Source: Methanobacterium_D oryzae
GTDB taxonomy: Archaea > Methanobacteriota > Methanobacteria > Methanobacteriales > Methanobacteriaceae
DNA: 64,000 nt
Assembly (NCBI RefSeq): GCF_050433505.1
Contig: NZ_JBNPXC010000001.1
Location: 558,001-622,000 of the forward strand
Direction of reading: 5' to 3'
Position 1 is the first letter of the stretch. Each line of letters starts with the position of its first letter. Positions 35,995-46,086 of the stretch are shown here, piece after piece. A program made the position numbers and the translations under genes. The notes under the pieces were generated by a model that did no database searches, was not told the DNA's origin, and saw nothing but the letters and a program-made list of their open reading frames with translations.

Positions 35995-36825
35995 CTAAAT
36001 TAAAGGATCTGGAATTTTAGCATCAGGTTTGCTTTTTAATCCTCCAATTTTTTCAATTCTAATTTTTAAGAATTTTTCTCCAGCTTCTGTGGCTCCATAG
36101 ATTGGTATTGAAGCACCAGCTGTAAATGATCCTCGATTTTCTCCTACTTCTCTTATATATTTTGATGCACAGCTTGTTATAACATCTGCGGTGTCAAATA
36201 GAGCTTCAGCATCTTCTTTTGACATTTCAGTTACATGGGCAGCAAATATATAAATTTTAACATCTTTATGTTCCTTTTCAATTTGTCTAAGCCTTTTTGC
36301 ATCATCAGGAGAAATTACTGTAATTGCTATATTTGTATAACCCATATCAATAGCTTTTAACGCCCCTTTAATCTGGTTAATTTCAGCACTTTCAGGATTA
36401 AGAACATTTTGAGATCCAACAGCATCTATAATTTCTGTAATGGGAGATGTACTTAAAAAACCAGATATTCTGCCTGCCATTCCTTGAACAAATTCAGGAT
36501 CAGTCACGATTACCGTTCCACATCCTTCACTCACAATAACAGCACAATCAATTATATCTTCATCAAGAAGTGTACTTAATGTTTCAGAAACTCCAAATGA
36601 TAAAAAATCCTTCATACGTAATTTTCTCTCGGATGTACACATTCCAAAATCTTGAATTCGAAATTCTATATTTTCTTTAATAGCTTCTGGGGTAAGTTCT
36701 TTAATTCCGCGATATTTATCAAAAAGAGGGCAGTAATTAATTTTTGGCTCTCCAACTTCCACTACTTTTCCATTTTTTACGACTACTCTTGCTTTTCCAA
36801 GAGCTTCTATTACATGTTCATCCAT
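35995..36825 (-). CDS. Methanogenesis marker 8 protein (DUF2099 family)
   Basis: 276 residues. I recognise it as the DUF2099 / methanogenesis marker 8 family, found essentially only in methanogens, by KARVVVKNGKVVEVGEPKI, EGCGTVI, SCASKYIRE and AGASIPIYGATEAG. Several cysteines (CPLF, GMCTSE, CAV, GCG, TSCAS) could bind metal. Its role is not established to my knowledge. The ATG at 36825 is chosen because GTGAT lies 5 nt upstream. It is divergent from gatD. Confidence 0.8.
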   Translation of the reverse strand: MDEHVIEALGKARVVVKNGKVVEVGEPKINYCPLFDKYRGIKELTPEAIKENIEFRIQDFGMCTSERKLRMKDFLSFGVSETLSTLLDEDIIDCAVIVSEGCGTVIVTDPEFVQGMAGRISGFLSTSPITEIIDAVGSQNVLNPESAEINQIKGALKAIDMGYTNIAITVISPDDAKRLRQIEKEHKDVKIYIFAAHVTEMSKEDAEALFDTADVITSCASKYIREVGENRGSFTAGASIPIYGATEAGEKFLKIRIEKIGGLKSKPDAKIPDPLI

Positions 36826-36953
36826 TATGATCACTTTGGTTAGATTGATCTAATTTATAATATGCAAAGTTTAAGATATTATTTAGTTTCATTTAAATTT
36901 AATTAAAGTACATGTTTTAAAGATTTTTATATAATTACGTTAAGAGTGATTTT

Positions 36954-38267
36954 ATGAGTTATAAAGGAGATTCCGGGGTATTTTTAGAGTCAGCAAGCAT
37001 ATCTATTGGAGACCGCGTTAAAATAATTAAAAAAGATATTTCTTATGAAGGAATGCTTTTGGATAGGGCAGAAGATGCAGATGATAAACATGTGGTTTTA
37101 AAACTTAATAATGGTTATAATATTGGTCTAGACATAAGAGGTGCAGATATAGAACTAATAGAAAAAGGTGAAAAACCAAAAATTGAGTTAGAGCATCTTA
37201 ATATTGAAAAAGATCCTGAAAAGCACGATATATCAATTATATCTACTGGTGGAACTGTAGCATCTATTATTGATTACAAAACGGGGGCTGTTCACCCTGC
37301 ATTTACTGCAGATGACCTTCTTAGAGCAAATCCAGAGCTTCTTGAACATGCAAATATCAAAGGAAAGGCAGTTTTAAATATTTTAAGCGAAAATATGAAG
37401 CCAGAATACTGGATTAAATCTGCAAGATCCATAGCAGACGAAATAAATGATGGAGCATATGGAGTAGTTGTTGCTCATGGAACTGACACCATGCACTACA
37501 CATCAGCAGCGTTAAGCTTTATTATGGACACTCCCGTACCAATTGTACTTACGGGGGCTCAAAGAAGTTCAGACAGACCTTCATCTGATGCATATTTAAA
37601 TCTTTTAAATTCTATTACTGCAGCTAAATCGGACATATCAGAAGTAATGATTTGTATGCATGGAACAGAAAATGATTCATATTCCAATTTACACAGGGGA
37701 ACTAAAGTAAGAAAGATGCACACATCAAGAAGAGATACATTTAGAAGTATAAATACATCTCCAATTGCAAAAGTGCATAATGGTAACATTCAAATTTTAG
37801 ATAAAGAAATAAAGTATAAAAAAAGGACTGATGATGAAGTTAAACTTCAAGATACTCTTGAACCAAATGTAGCTTTTATTAAAAGTTATCCTGGAATTTC
37901 TGGAGAATTAATTGACTACCATATAGACAAAGGATATAAAGGAATTGTATTAGAGGGAACAGGACTTGGGCATTGTCCAGAAGACATTATTCCTTCAATA
38001 CAACGTGCAACTGATGAGAAAATCCCTGTTGTTATGGCTTCTCAATGTCTTTATGGAAAAGTAAACATGCATGTTTATAGTACGGGAAGAAAGCTCATAT
38101 CTGCCGGTGTAATTTCTGCAGGGGATATGTTACCTGAAACAGCATTTGTAAAACTTATATGGACTTTAGGCCAAACAGACAAGTTAAATGAAGTTCAAAA
38201 TATAATGCAGACTAATATGGCTGGAGAAATTCAAGATAAGCTGTCATTAAAATATTTTTTAATCTAA
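36954..38267 (+). CDS. gatD: Glutamyl-tRNA(Gln) amidotransferase subunit D
   Basis: A 437-residue asparaginase-like subunit that releases ammonia from an amide donor for GatE. It has an N-terminal beta-barrel of about 75 residues, then the active-site threonines in ISTGGTVAS and VVAHGTDTMHYT, and QCLYGKVNMHVY. GatDE is the archaeal route to Gln-tRNA(Gln). GTGAT precedes the ATG, and gatE follows after 19 nt, forming an operon. Confidence 0.93.
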   Translation: MSYKGDSGVFLESASISIGDRVKIIKKDISYEGMLLDRAEDADDKHVVLKLNNGYNIGLDIRGADIELIEKGEKPKIELEHLNIEKDPEKHDISIISTGGTVASIIDYKTGAVHPAFTADDLLRANPELLEHANIKGKAVLNILSENMKPEYWIKSARSIADEINDGAYGVVVAHGTDTMHYTSAALSFIMDTPVPIVLTGAQRSSDRPSSDAYLNLLNSITAAKSDISEVMICMHGTENDSYSNLHRGTKVRKMHTSRRDTFRSINTSPIAKVHNGNIQILDKEIKYKKRTDDEVKLQDTLEPNVAFIKSYPGISGELIDYHIDKGYKGIVLEGTGLGHCPEDIIPSIQRATDEKIPVVMASQCLYGKVNMHVYSTGRKLISAGVISAGDMLPETAFVKLIWTLGQTDKLNEVQNIMQTNMAGEIQDKLSLKYFLI

Positions 38268-38286
38268 TACAATTTACGGTGATTTA

Positions 38287-40155
38287 ATGATTAATTATGA
38301 AAAACTTGGACTCAAAATGGGACTTGAAATACATCAACAGCTTAATACAGACGAAAAGCTGTTTTGTGCATGTAGTTGCAATCTTACCGATAAAAAACCT
38401 GAATTTAAAATCCTTCGAAATTTAAGACCAACCCAAAGTGAACTTGGAAAAATAGATAGGGCTGCATTTGAGGAAGCACGAAGGAAACTAAACTTTATTT
38501 ATGAATCATATACTCATGAAACATGCCTTGTTGAAGCTGATGAAGAACCACCTAACCCTTTAAATTTAGAAGCTCTTGAAATATCCCTTATACTGGCAAC
38601 ACTACTTAGTATGCATGTTGTAGATGAATTCCACATGATGAGAAAGCAGGTAATAGATGGAAGTAATACTGGAGGATTCCAGAGAACAGGACTTGTTGCA
38701 ACAGAAGGGTATCTTGAAACAGAATATGGCAAAGTTATAATTGAAAATTTATGTCTTGAAGAAGACGCTGCAAGAAGAATAGGGCAAGAAAAAGGTAAAG
38801 TGACCTTTAGATTAGATAGACTTGGAATTCCTCTAGTTGAGATTACAACTGATCCTTCAATGAAACATCCAGAACAGGTAAAGGATGTAGCATATCAAAT
38901 TGGGCAGATATTAAGAAGTACTAAAGTAAAAAGAGGTTTAGGAACAATACGTCAAGATTTAAACATTTCAATTAGAGAAGGAGCAAGAGTTGAAATCAAA
39001 GGAGTTCAAGATCTTGATCTAATGCCTACAATGGTTGATAATGAAGTTACTCGACAAATAAATCTTCTAAAAATAAGAGATGAATTAATTAAAAGGAATG
39101 CCTCAGTTGATGATGAATTATATGATGTTGTTGAAGTTTTAAGCGAAACAAGGTCAAAAATAATAGCTAAAGCTGAAGCTGTATTTGCCATTAAACTCAA
39201 AGGATTCAAAGGCCTAATTGGAATGGAAATTCAACCTGGAAGGAGATTTGGAACAGAACTTGCAGGATATGCCAAAAAAATGGGAGTATCGGGCCTTTTC
39301 CACACAGATGAACTTCCAGCATATGGAATAGTGGAACATGAAGTAGAAGCCTTAAACAAATTTTTAGGCCTCAATGAATATGATGCATTCATTCTAATTG
39401 CAGATAACAAAGAAAAAGTAATCAATGCTTTACAAGAAGTTCAAAGAAGAGCTAAAATGGCATTAGGTGGAGTTCCAGAAGAAACAAGGAAAGTAACTCC
39501 TGAAGGAAATACTGAATACTTGAGGCCACTTCCAACGGCAAGTAGAATGTACGTTGAAACAGATATTCCCGCAATAAGTATTTTAAAGGAACAGCTTGAA
39601 GATATAAGTAACAATTTACCTGAACTTCCAGAAGAAAAGAAAGAAAGGATAAAATTACAGTATAATTTAAGCGAAGACCTTGCTACACAGCTTGTAAGGA
39701 CATATAATGTTGAAAGTTTTGAAATTATTGAAAAAGAAACAAATTCAGATTCTACAACACTTGCTTCAACCCTTGCTTACACATTAAAGGAATTAAGAAG
39801 GGATGGATGTGACATAGATAAACTAGATAATGATACATTGATTGAAACATTCACTCTTTTAGTGGAAGGTAAAATTTCAAAGGATGCAATTACTCCAATC
39901 TTAGAAAATATATGCCGAGAAGATAATTCGCCTGAAAAAGCAGCAAAATCTTTAAATTTAATAATGTTATCACCAGAAGAGGTTGAAGAGATAATAGCTG
40001 AAATAGTGGATTCAAATAATAAAATGGTTGAAGAAAGAGGAATGGCTGCAATGGGCCCTCTTATGGGAATGGCCATGAAACAACTTAAAGGAAAAGCTGA
40101 TGGTAAGCTTGTGAATAAACTTTTGAAAGATAAAATACAGAATATAATAAGTTAA
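38287..40155 (+). CDS. gatE: Glutamyl-tRNA(Gln) amidotransferase subunit E
   Basis: A 622-residue GatB/GatE-family subunit that phosphorylates Glu-tRNA(Gln) and transfers ammonia. The cradle domain begins GLEIHQQLNTDEKLFCAC and includes HETCLVEADEEPP, RKQVIDGSNTGGFQRT and LEEDAAR. A GatE-specific GAD-like insertion follows (about 280-410), then a C-terminal helical/YqeY-like region ending MGMAMKQLKGKADGKLV. GGTGATTTA precedes the ATG. It is complete and of normal length. Confidence 0.93.
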   Translation: MINYEKLGLKMGLEIHQQLNTDEKLFCACSCNLTDKKPEFKILRNLRPTQSELGKIDRAAFEEARRKLNFIYESYTHETCLVEADEEPPNPLNLEALEISLILATLLSMHVVDEFHMMRKQVIDGSNTGGFQRTGLVATEGYLETEYGKVIIENLCLEEDAARRIGQEKGKVTFRLDRLGIPLVEITTDPSMKHPEQVKDVAYQIGQILRSTKVKRGLGTIRQDLNISIREGARVEIKGVQDLDLMPTMVDNEVTRQINLLKIRDELIKRNASVDDELYDVVEVLSETRSKIIAKAEAVFAIKLKGFKGLIGMEIQPGRRFGTELAGYAKKMGVSGLFHTDELPAYGIVEHEVEALNKFLGLNEYDAFILIADNKEKVINALQEVQRRAKMALGGVPEETRKVTPEGNTEYLRPLPTASRMYVETDIPAISILKEQLEDISNNLPELPEEKKERIKLQYNLSEDLATQLVRTYNVESFEIIEKETNSDSTTLASTLAYTLKELRRDGCDIDKLDNDTLIETFTLLVEGKISKDAITPILENICREDNSPEKAAKSLNLIMLSPEEVEEIIAEIVDSNNKMVEERGMAAMGPLMGMAMKQLKGKADGKLVNKLLKDKIQNIIS

Positions 40156-40248
40156 GTAGAAAATTAAAAAAAACTTAAATAAAGCAGTTAAAATTATTTA
40201 AGTATATTAGTAGGCCATATTTAGATAATAGAACATTATGGTGATATA

Positions 40249-41160
40249 ATGGATGAATACGATGTTATTATTATAGGTTCAGGACCTGCAGGACTAACTG
40301 CGGGGATTTACGCTGGAAGGCAAGGACTGAAGACATTAATACTTGAAAAAGCAGTTACTGGCGGAGCAGCACTAATGGTTCCTAATATGGAAAATTATCC
40401 AGGATTTGAATTAATCCCAGGTAAACAGCTCATAGAATACACCAAAAAGCAGACATTAAAATACACCCAGATAAACGAACTTGAAGAAGTTCAAAAAATA
40501 GAAATCAAAGATGAAAACGAAATAATAATATCATCAACTAAAAATAAATATAAAGCTAAATCGGTGATTTTATGCACAGGAACTACCCACCGGAAATTAG
40601 ACATACCTGGAGAATCTGAATTCCTTGGAAGGGGTGTTTTTTACTGTGCTGTCTGTGATGGGCCCCTATTTGTGGGTAAAAAAATTATAGTAGCGGGTGG
40701 AGGAAATACAGCATTACAGGGAGCTTTATACCTTGATAGCATCGGAGCATACGTGGCTATTGCACATAGAAGAGATGAACTTAGAGCTGAAACATACCTG
40801 CAAGAAAAATTAAAAGAAAGAAAAATTCCAGTAATATGGGACACCGTTTTAGAAGAAATAAAAGGAGATATGCTTGTTAAAAGTGTATCAATGTATAATA
40901 AAAAAACAAGTGAAAAAAGTGTATACGATGTGGATGGAGTTTTCATTGCAGCTGGAGAAATACCATTTAACAGATTAGCAACAGATATTGGAGTAAAAAT
41001 AAATAAAGGAGGGTATATTGCTGCTAATAAAAGTCAAAGAACTAATATACCTAAAATATATGCTGCAGGGGATATCACAGAAGGAGTTAACCAGTGGGTT
41101 GTAGCATGTGCAGAAGGGGCAGTAGCTGCTTTATCTGCATATGAAGATCTTCAAAAATAA
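40249..41160 (+). CDS. trxB: Thioredoxin reductase
   Basis: A 303-residue flavin disulfide reductase: FAD-binding IIIGSGPAGLTAGIYAGRQG, redox pair CAVCDG (about 136-139), NAD(P)H-binding VAGGGNTALQGALYL, and the C-terminal FAD motif IYAAGDITEG. In methanogens some TrxB homologues use NADPH poorly or take electrons from F420; that cannot be read here. GGTGAT precedes the ATG. It lies about 90 nt after gatE and 37 nt before the SepCysS gene. Confidence 0.9.
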   Translation: MDEYDVIIIGSGPAGLTAGIYAGRQGLKTLILEKAVTGGAALMVPNMENYPGFELIPGKQLIEYTKKQTLKYTQINELEEVQKIEIKDENEIIISSTKNKYKAKSVILCTGTTHRKLDIPGESEFLGRGVFYCAVCDGPLFVGKKIIVAGGGNTALQGALYLDSIGAYVAIAHRRDELRAETYLQEKLKERKIPVIWDTVLEEIKGDMLVKSVSMYNKKTSEKSVYDVDGVFIAAGEIPFNRLATDIGVKINKGGYIAANKSQRTNIPKIYAAGDITEGVNQWVVACAEGAVAALSAYEDLQK

Positions 41161-41197
41161 TTATTTTTATATTTAACACGTTTAATCGGGGAATTAT

Positions 41198-42343
41198 ATG
41201 GAATGTCAGGATTATGGACTTACAAGAAATACAGAAAGAGATAATTTAAACTTAAATCCACTCCAACGTGGGGGAATGCTACCAATAGAAGCAAAAAAAG
41301 CTTTACTGGAATACGCAGATGGATACAGCGTATGTGATTACTGTGCAGGAAGACTTGATCGAATACCAACTCCTTCTATAACTGGATTTTTAGATGATTT
41401 AGCACAATTCATCAATGTTGATGAAGTTAGAACCACACATGGGGCAAGAGAAAGTAAATTTGCCATAATGCACGCTTTATGCAAACCGGGAGATACTGTA
41501 ATTGTAGATGGAAATGCACATTACACAACACACCTTGCAGTTGAGCGAAATAAACTTAACATGATTGAAGTTCCAAATAACGAGCATCCTGAATACAAAA
41601 TAACACCTGAAATTTATAAAGAAACTCTTGAAAATGCTCTTGATAAAGGGGAAGAAATAAAAGTTGCTTTACTTACTCATGTTGATGGAGATTATGGTAA
41701 TTTAACAGATGCAAAGGAAATTGGAAAAATAGCAAATAATGCAGGGATTCCAATAATTTTAAACTGTGCATATTCAATGGGAAGACTTCCAATAGATGCC
41801 AAAGCTTTGAACATGGACTTTGTGGTTGGAAGTGGTCATAAAAGCATGGCAGCATCAGGACCAATCGGCGTGCTTGGAATGAAAGAAGAATACGCAGATA
41901 AGATGCTTCAAGTTTCAAAAAGACATCAAGTTAAAGAAATTGAAATGCTTGGATGTACAAGTAGAGGAGCACCAATAGTCACTTTAATGGCATCCTTACC
42001 TTATGTTACAGAGAGGGTCAAGCATTGGGATGAAGAAGTGAAAAAAACAAGAAATTTTGTAAGCCAAATGGAAGAAATTAAAGGCGTAACACAAATTGGA
42101 ATAAGACCAAAAGAACATGATCTCACCCGATTTGAAACTCCAATATTTGATAAAATTGCTGAAAAGCATCCAAGAAGAGGATTTTTCTTATATGAAGAAC
42201 TTAAAAAGAGGAATATTGTAGGAATAAAACGTGGACAAACCAAATGGTTTAAATGTAGTGTTTATGGATTCGATGAAGAACAGGTAAATTACATTGCAGA
42301 TTCGTTTAAGGAAATCGTAGAAAAATATAAAGATTTATTATAA
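41198..42343 (+). CDS. pscS: O-phosphoseryl-tRNA(Cys):Cys-tRNA synthase SepCysS
   Basis: A 381-residue PLP enzyme that converts Sep-tRNA(Cys) to Cys-tRNA(Cys). Conserved cysteines in the SVCDYCAGR segment (about 44-50), the PLP lysine in VGSGHKSMAASGP, and CTSRGAP are visible. Together with SepRS this is the tRNA-dependent cysteine pathway of methanogens. The adjacent trxB is consistent with supply of reducing equivalents to a persulfide intermediate; that link is inference. GGGGAATT precedes the ATG. Confidence 0.93.
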   Translation: MECQDYGLTRNTERDNLNLNPLQRGGMLPIEAKKALLEYADGYSVCDYCAGRLDRIPTPSITGFLDDLAQFINVDEVRTTHGARESKFAIMHALCKPGDTVIVDGNAHYTTHLAVERNKLNMIEVPNNEHPEYKITPEIYKETLENALDKGEEIKVALLTHVDGDYGNLTDAKEIGKIANNAGIPIILNCAYSMGRLPIDAKALNMDFVVGSGHKSMAASGPIGVLGMKEEYADKMLQVSKRHQVKEIEMLGCTSRGAPIVTLMASLPYVTERVKHWDEEVKKTRNFVSQMEEIKGVTQIGIRPKEHDLTRFETPIFDKIAEKHPRRGFFLYEELKKRNIVGIKRGQTKWFKCSVYGFDEEQVNYIADSFKEIVEKYKDLL

Positions 42344-42375
42344 GATTATAAATTAAAATCTGCTTATGAGGATTA

Positions 42376-42837
42376 TTATAACTCAATTCTCATTCTTATC
42401 ATATCTAAACATTCAATTCCATTTTCTATTATTTTTTCGTCAAAATGTCTTTTGAAAAAGTCATGATCAACATGTGTAATTCTAAAACCACATTTCTGGT
42501 ATAAAGCTAGTTGATGAATGCCACAATTTCCAGTTCCAACATCTAATACCTTGAAATTTCCTATTTTAGCTCTATTTATGGCATCTAAAACCATTTTCTT
42601 TCCAATTCCCTTATTTTGGTATTCCTTTTTAACGGCAATATTTACAAGTTCCACTGTAAAAGGCCTCGTTTTTAAAAGAACATAAATTCCGACTATGGTT
42701 TGGCCAATATATGCTCCATAACATGTTCCTCGATTAATGTAATCTTCAACAGCATCTTTAGAATCATCGGCTAAAAATAATAAGTTATATGGTATTTCTG
42801 TTTTATTTTTTAATTCTCTAATAGATATATCAATCAA
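42376..42837 (-). CDS. GNAT-family N-acetyltransferase
   Basis: A 153-residue acetyltransferase. The acetyl-CoA loop is VKKEYQNKGIGKKMV and the beta-bulge region is FKVLDVGTGNCGIHQLALYQKCGFR. The substrate is unknown. The start is TTG, supported by GAGGTTAT 7 nt upstream. It is 33 nt downstream of the epimerase gene on the same strand, so co-transcription is likely. Confidence 0.8.
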   Translation of the reverse strand: MIDISIRELKNKTEIPYNLLFLADDSKDAVEDYINRGTCYGAYIGQTIVGIYVLLKTRPFTVELVNIAVKKEYQNKGIGKKMVLDAINRAKIGNFKVLDVGTGNCGIHQLALYQKCGFRITHVDHDFFKRHFDEKIIENGIECLDMIRMRIEL

Positions 42838-42870
42838 GCAGATAACCTCTAAATATATTAATCATATTTA

Positions 42871-43836
42871 TCATTTAAACCATTCCACAGAATCCTTAAT
42901 TGATTCTTTTAGTGGGCGCGGAGAGAAACCAAGTTCATTTCTTGCTTTTTTAGAACTTATTTTGCAATTACTATTTAATACGTCAATAGAGTAACTTGTA
43001 AACAGCGGTTTACTCTTACTAAATTTGTAATATATTGGAGAAAATTTAGAGACAGCTTTTACAAACCATAAAGGCATTTTAAATCTTGGCGCACGCATTC
43101 CAGTAATTTCTTCAAGATATAACATTAATTCGTGAACTTCTATCGTTTCACCTGATAAAATATAGGTTTCACCACTTCTACCATATTTTGAGGCAAGAAT
43201 AATTCCATCTGCAACATCTCTAACATCAACAAAATCATAAGCTCCATCGATGTAGGCTCTTTGGTTGCCCTTTAAAAAATTCACAAATAACTGTCCCATC
43301 TGAGAAACTCTATAATCATAAGGGCCTATCACACCACTTGGACAAACCAAAACCGCATCAAGACCTTTATCTACTCCTCTTAAAACTTCAAGTGATGCTC
43401 GAGCTTTAGACTGATCGTAACCACCTCTTGAATATTGAGGTTCAAAGGAGCAAGTTTCATCAATTGGAATGCCATGTGGCGGTTCTTTTAGAGCATGGAT
43501 AGAACTTGTATAAATCAAACGTTTTACACCAGTTTTAAGGCAAGCATCCACCACATTACGTGTTCCTATCACGTTTACTTGATTTAAGCGTCCATCGGTA
43601 TCTGGCAGTATAGAAACAAGCCCTGCAAGATGATATACTATTTCAGCTCCATGAAAAGCGTTAATCAGTGAATTAACATCCTGAATATCACCTTCTACGA
43701 TTTCAACATTCAGCCCTTCAAGCGGTTTAAGATCAGTAGAAGAACGTGCAACTACCTTTAAGTTTTCTCCATTTTCTAATAATTTTCTCGTGAGCACGTT
43801 TCCAAGATGTCCTGTTGCTCCAGTAACTACGATCAT
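42871..43836 (-). CDS. NAD-dependent epimerase/dehydratase (extended SDR)
   Basis: About 321 residues with the Rossmann motif VTGATGHLGNVLTRKLL, the active-site YDQSKA (Y/K of the SDR catalytic pair) after IYTSSIHALK, and DVRDVADGIILA. It resembles dihydroflavonol reductase-like or sterol-dehydrogenase-like SDRs; the substrate is open. The ATG at 43836 is preferred because it begins directly at the Rossmann strand and has AGGA upstream; an ATG 36 nt earlier adds a basic leader without a ribosome-binding site. Confidence 0.8.
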   Translation of the reverse strand: MIVVTGATGHLGNVLTRKLLENGENLKVVARSSTDLKPLEGLNVEIVEGDIQDVNSLINAFHGAEIVYHLAGLVSILPDTDGRLNQVNVIGTRNVVDACLKTGVKRLIYTSSIHALKEPPHGIPIDETCSFEPQYSRGGYDQSKARASLEVLRGVDKGLDAVLVCPSGVIGPYDYRVSQMGQLFVNFLKGNQRAYIDGAYDFVDVRDVADGIILASKYGRSGETYILSGETIEVHELMLYLEEITGMRAPRFKMPLWFVKAVSKFSPIYYKFSKSKPLFTSYSIDVLNSNCKISSKKARNELGFSPRPLKESIKDSVEWFK

Positions 43837-44049
43837 GCTTTTTTTCCTGTTTATTATCTTTACTTTGATCATTGTATCTATTAAGAAGTATAAATTAGTA
43901 ATTTATTTATTAAAAAAAGGATTTAAAGTGCTATAACTTCAAATTAATTTTAAATTTCGTATTGGATCACTAAGTTAATAAGTATTAAGCTCATTATTAA
44001 CTTCTTTTTTAAATTAATACTCTGTTTTTAGTTTTTATGTGGTGAAAAG

Positions 44050-44057
44050 TTTATATA
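44050..44057 (+). promoter_or_regulatory. TATA box with no full gene downstream
   Basis: AGTTTATATAG is followed 20 nt later by AAAGGTG and an ATG at 44087. The resulting plus-strand frame has only 14 codons (44087-44131) and runs into the end of the minus-strand kinase. It looks like the control region of a lost or truncated gene, or a promoter for an antisense RNA. Confidence 0.4.
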
Positions 44058-44081
44058 GTTCTTTTTATCAATTTTAAAGGT

Positions 44082-44174
44082 GTAACATGAATCGAGATAT
44101 TATTTTTAAGGATAATTTGATCCTTCCTTAAGACCCCTTTTCAAAAAAACCATTTTTATCTTGATTCATGTTAC
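44082..44174. repeat. 18-bp inverted repeat spanning the 3' end of the hybrid kinase
   Basis: Arms 44082-44099 (gtaacatgaatcgagata) and 44157-44174 are reverse complements with one mismatch, separated by 57 nt. A further 6-bp hairpin (AAGGAT/ATCCTT, 44108-44125) sits in the loop. One arm lies in the last codons of the kinase; the other overlaps the start of the 14-codon frame. Confidence 0.8.
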
Positions 44175-46086
44175 TTAATTTTATTTTTTTATTTGAATTA
44201 AATGGAAGACTAAAATAAAAAGTGGATCCTACGCCATATTCAGATTCAACCCAAACTTGCCCGTTATGTCTTTCAATTACTTTTTTAACTACTGATAATC
44301 CTATTCCTGTTCCTTGATATTTTACTCTTGTATGCAAACGTTGAAATATTCTAAATATTCTGTCAAAATATTCTTTTTCTATTCCTATTCCATTATCCTG
44401 CACGCTAAATACATATTCTGAATTTTCTAGGTCTTCTAATGCGGAGATATGGATTTTTGGATCCTCATCTGTTTTTCTATATTTAATGGAATTACCTACG
44501 AGGTTTTGAAAGACTCTCATTAGTTGATCACTATCTGCAATTACATAGGGTAATGGATCATAAGTTATTATTGCATTGTTTTCATCTATAGAATTTCTAA
44601 GGTTATTGATGGCTTGATTTAGGATATAATTACTATCTACTTCTATAAATTCATTTCCTTGAGTTTCAACACGGGAATATTCCAGTAAATCCTGAATTTG
44701 TTGCTTCATTCTCTTTGCAGCGTCCACTATATAGACTATAAATTCATCTGCATCAGAGTCAAACTTACCTTTATAACGCATTTCTAATAATTGAGTAAAA
44801 CTGGCAATAGTTCTTAATGGTTCTTGTAGGTCATGGGAAGATACGTATGCAAATTGTCTAAGTTCATCATTAGAACGCCTTAAATCAGCCAGTAAATTAG
44901 TAAGTTGTTTTTCATTTTCTTTACGTTCAGTAATATCAAATAGGGTAGATCGACTCATAACGAACTTTCCCGAAGGATCTGTAAGAGCAGTTGCGTTTAA
45001 GAGAATCGGTAAAATAGAACCGTCTTTTTTAACCATGTCAAGTTCAAGGCCATATATTTCTCCGCATTCTTTTAAAAGCGAAAAATATTTTTTGAAGGTT
45101 TCAATACTTTCATCTGTAATTAGATCTATCATTTTTTTCCCTTTAACAATTTCTTCTCTTGAATATTGAAGCCAGTTAAGTTCAGTATCATTAATTTGAA
45201 CAAAATAGCCATTTTTATCAAGTGAATGATAACCACAGGGGGCATTATTGTAAAGATCTGAAACCTCATTTAGTGCATTTTGAAGTTCTGCAGTTCTTTC
45301 TTCAACTTTTTCTTCAAGATAGCTATGTGCCTGTCGTAGCTCTTCTTCAATCTTTTTACGCTCACTGACATCTCTAATTATCATGCTTGTCTTTACAGTA
45401 CCATCGACATCTGTAAAAAAACTTGAAGTAACTTCACCAATAAAATGAGATCCATCCTTTTGTCTAAAGATAATTTCGGTCGATGATTTATCTTCCTCAG
45501 TTCCCTCATTAAGAAAATGGCTTAAATAACTCTCTTTAACAACAATACCTTCGTGGCCCGTTTCTTTAAGTTCTTTTTCAGTCATATTGAACATTTGACA
45601 CGCTGCAGGATTGGCTGAAAGGATACTGCCATCGGGTTTTGTCATTAATATAGCATCAAAACTGTTTTCATACAATGAACGATAACGAACCTCATTTTCC
45701 TTTAATTTTTTATCAATAGAATGCTTATAAAGAGCAATTTCTATAGATCCTCCTAATTCATTATAATTAATAGGTTTAGTTATAAATCCATAGGGTTTTG
45801 TTAATTTAGCTCTTTTAAAGGTTTCTTCATCTGAAAAGGCAGTTATATAAATAACGGGAATATCAAAAAGAGTCATTATTTTATCAGCAATTGTAATGCC
45901 ATCGGTGTTTCCTTTGAGTATTATATCCATTAGTACTAAGTCTGGTTTTAATTCTCCAGTTTTTTGAACGGCTTCCTTTCCCATTGAAGCAATAGAAACT
46001 ACTTCAAAACCTCTACTTTCCAATGCTTTTTGAATATCCATTGCAGTAATAGCTTCATCTTCAACAATCAAGATTTTAGTTGGCAT
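44128..46086 (-). CDS. Hybrid sensor kinase: receiver-PAS-PAS-HisKA-HATPase
   Basis: 652 residues. Residues 1-120 are a receiver (KILIVEDEA, phospho-acceptor in DLVLMDIIL, KPIN). PAS 1 follows (about 130-245, ENSFDAILMTKPDGSILSAN), then a coiled coil, PAS 2 (about 270-390, YNNAPCGYHSLDKNGYF), HisKA with SSHDLQEPLRTI (His about 425), and HATPase_c (DNGIGIEKEYFDRIFRIFQRLH, GTGIGLSVVK). The N-terminal receiver means it can act inside a relay. No membrane helix is present, so it senses a cytoplasmic cue. It is a paralogue of the partial kinase at the window start. The end lies within an inverted repeat. Confidence 0.92.
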   Translation of the reverse strand: MPTKILIVEDEAITAMDIQKALESRGFEVVSIASMGKEAVQKTGELKPDLVLMDIILKGNTDGITIADKIMTLFDIPVIYITAFSDEETFKRAKLTKPYGFITKPINYNELGGSIEIALYKHSIDKKLKENEVRYRSLYENSFDAILMTKPDGSILSANPAACQMFNMTEKELKETGHEGIVVKESYLSHFLNEGTEEDKSSTEIIFRQKDGSHFIGEVTSSFFTDVDGTVKTSMIIRDVSERKKIEEELRQAHSYLEEKVEERTAELQNALNEVSDLYNNAPCGYHSLDKNGYFVQINDTELNWLQYSREEIVKGKKMIDLITDESIETFKKYFSLLKECGEIYGLELDMVKKDGSILPILLNATALTDPSGKFVMSRSTLFDITERKENEKQLTNLLADLRRSNDELRQFAYVSSHDLQEPLRTIASFTQLLEMRYKGKFDSDADEFIVYIVDAAKRMKQQIQDLLEYSRVETQGNEFIEVDSNYILNQAINNLRNSIDENNAIITYDPLPYVIADSDQLMRVFQNLVGNSIKYRKTDEDPKIHISALEDLENSEYVFSVQDNGIGIEKEYFDRIFRIFQRLHTRVKYQGTGIGLSVVKKVIERHNGQVWVESEYGVGSTFYFSLPFNSNKKIKLSNMNQDKNGFFEKGS

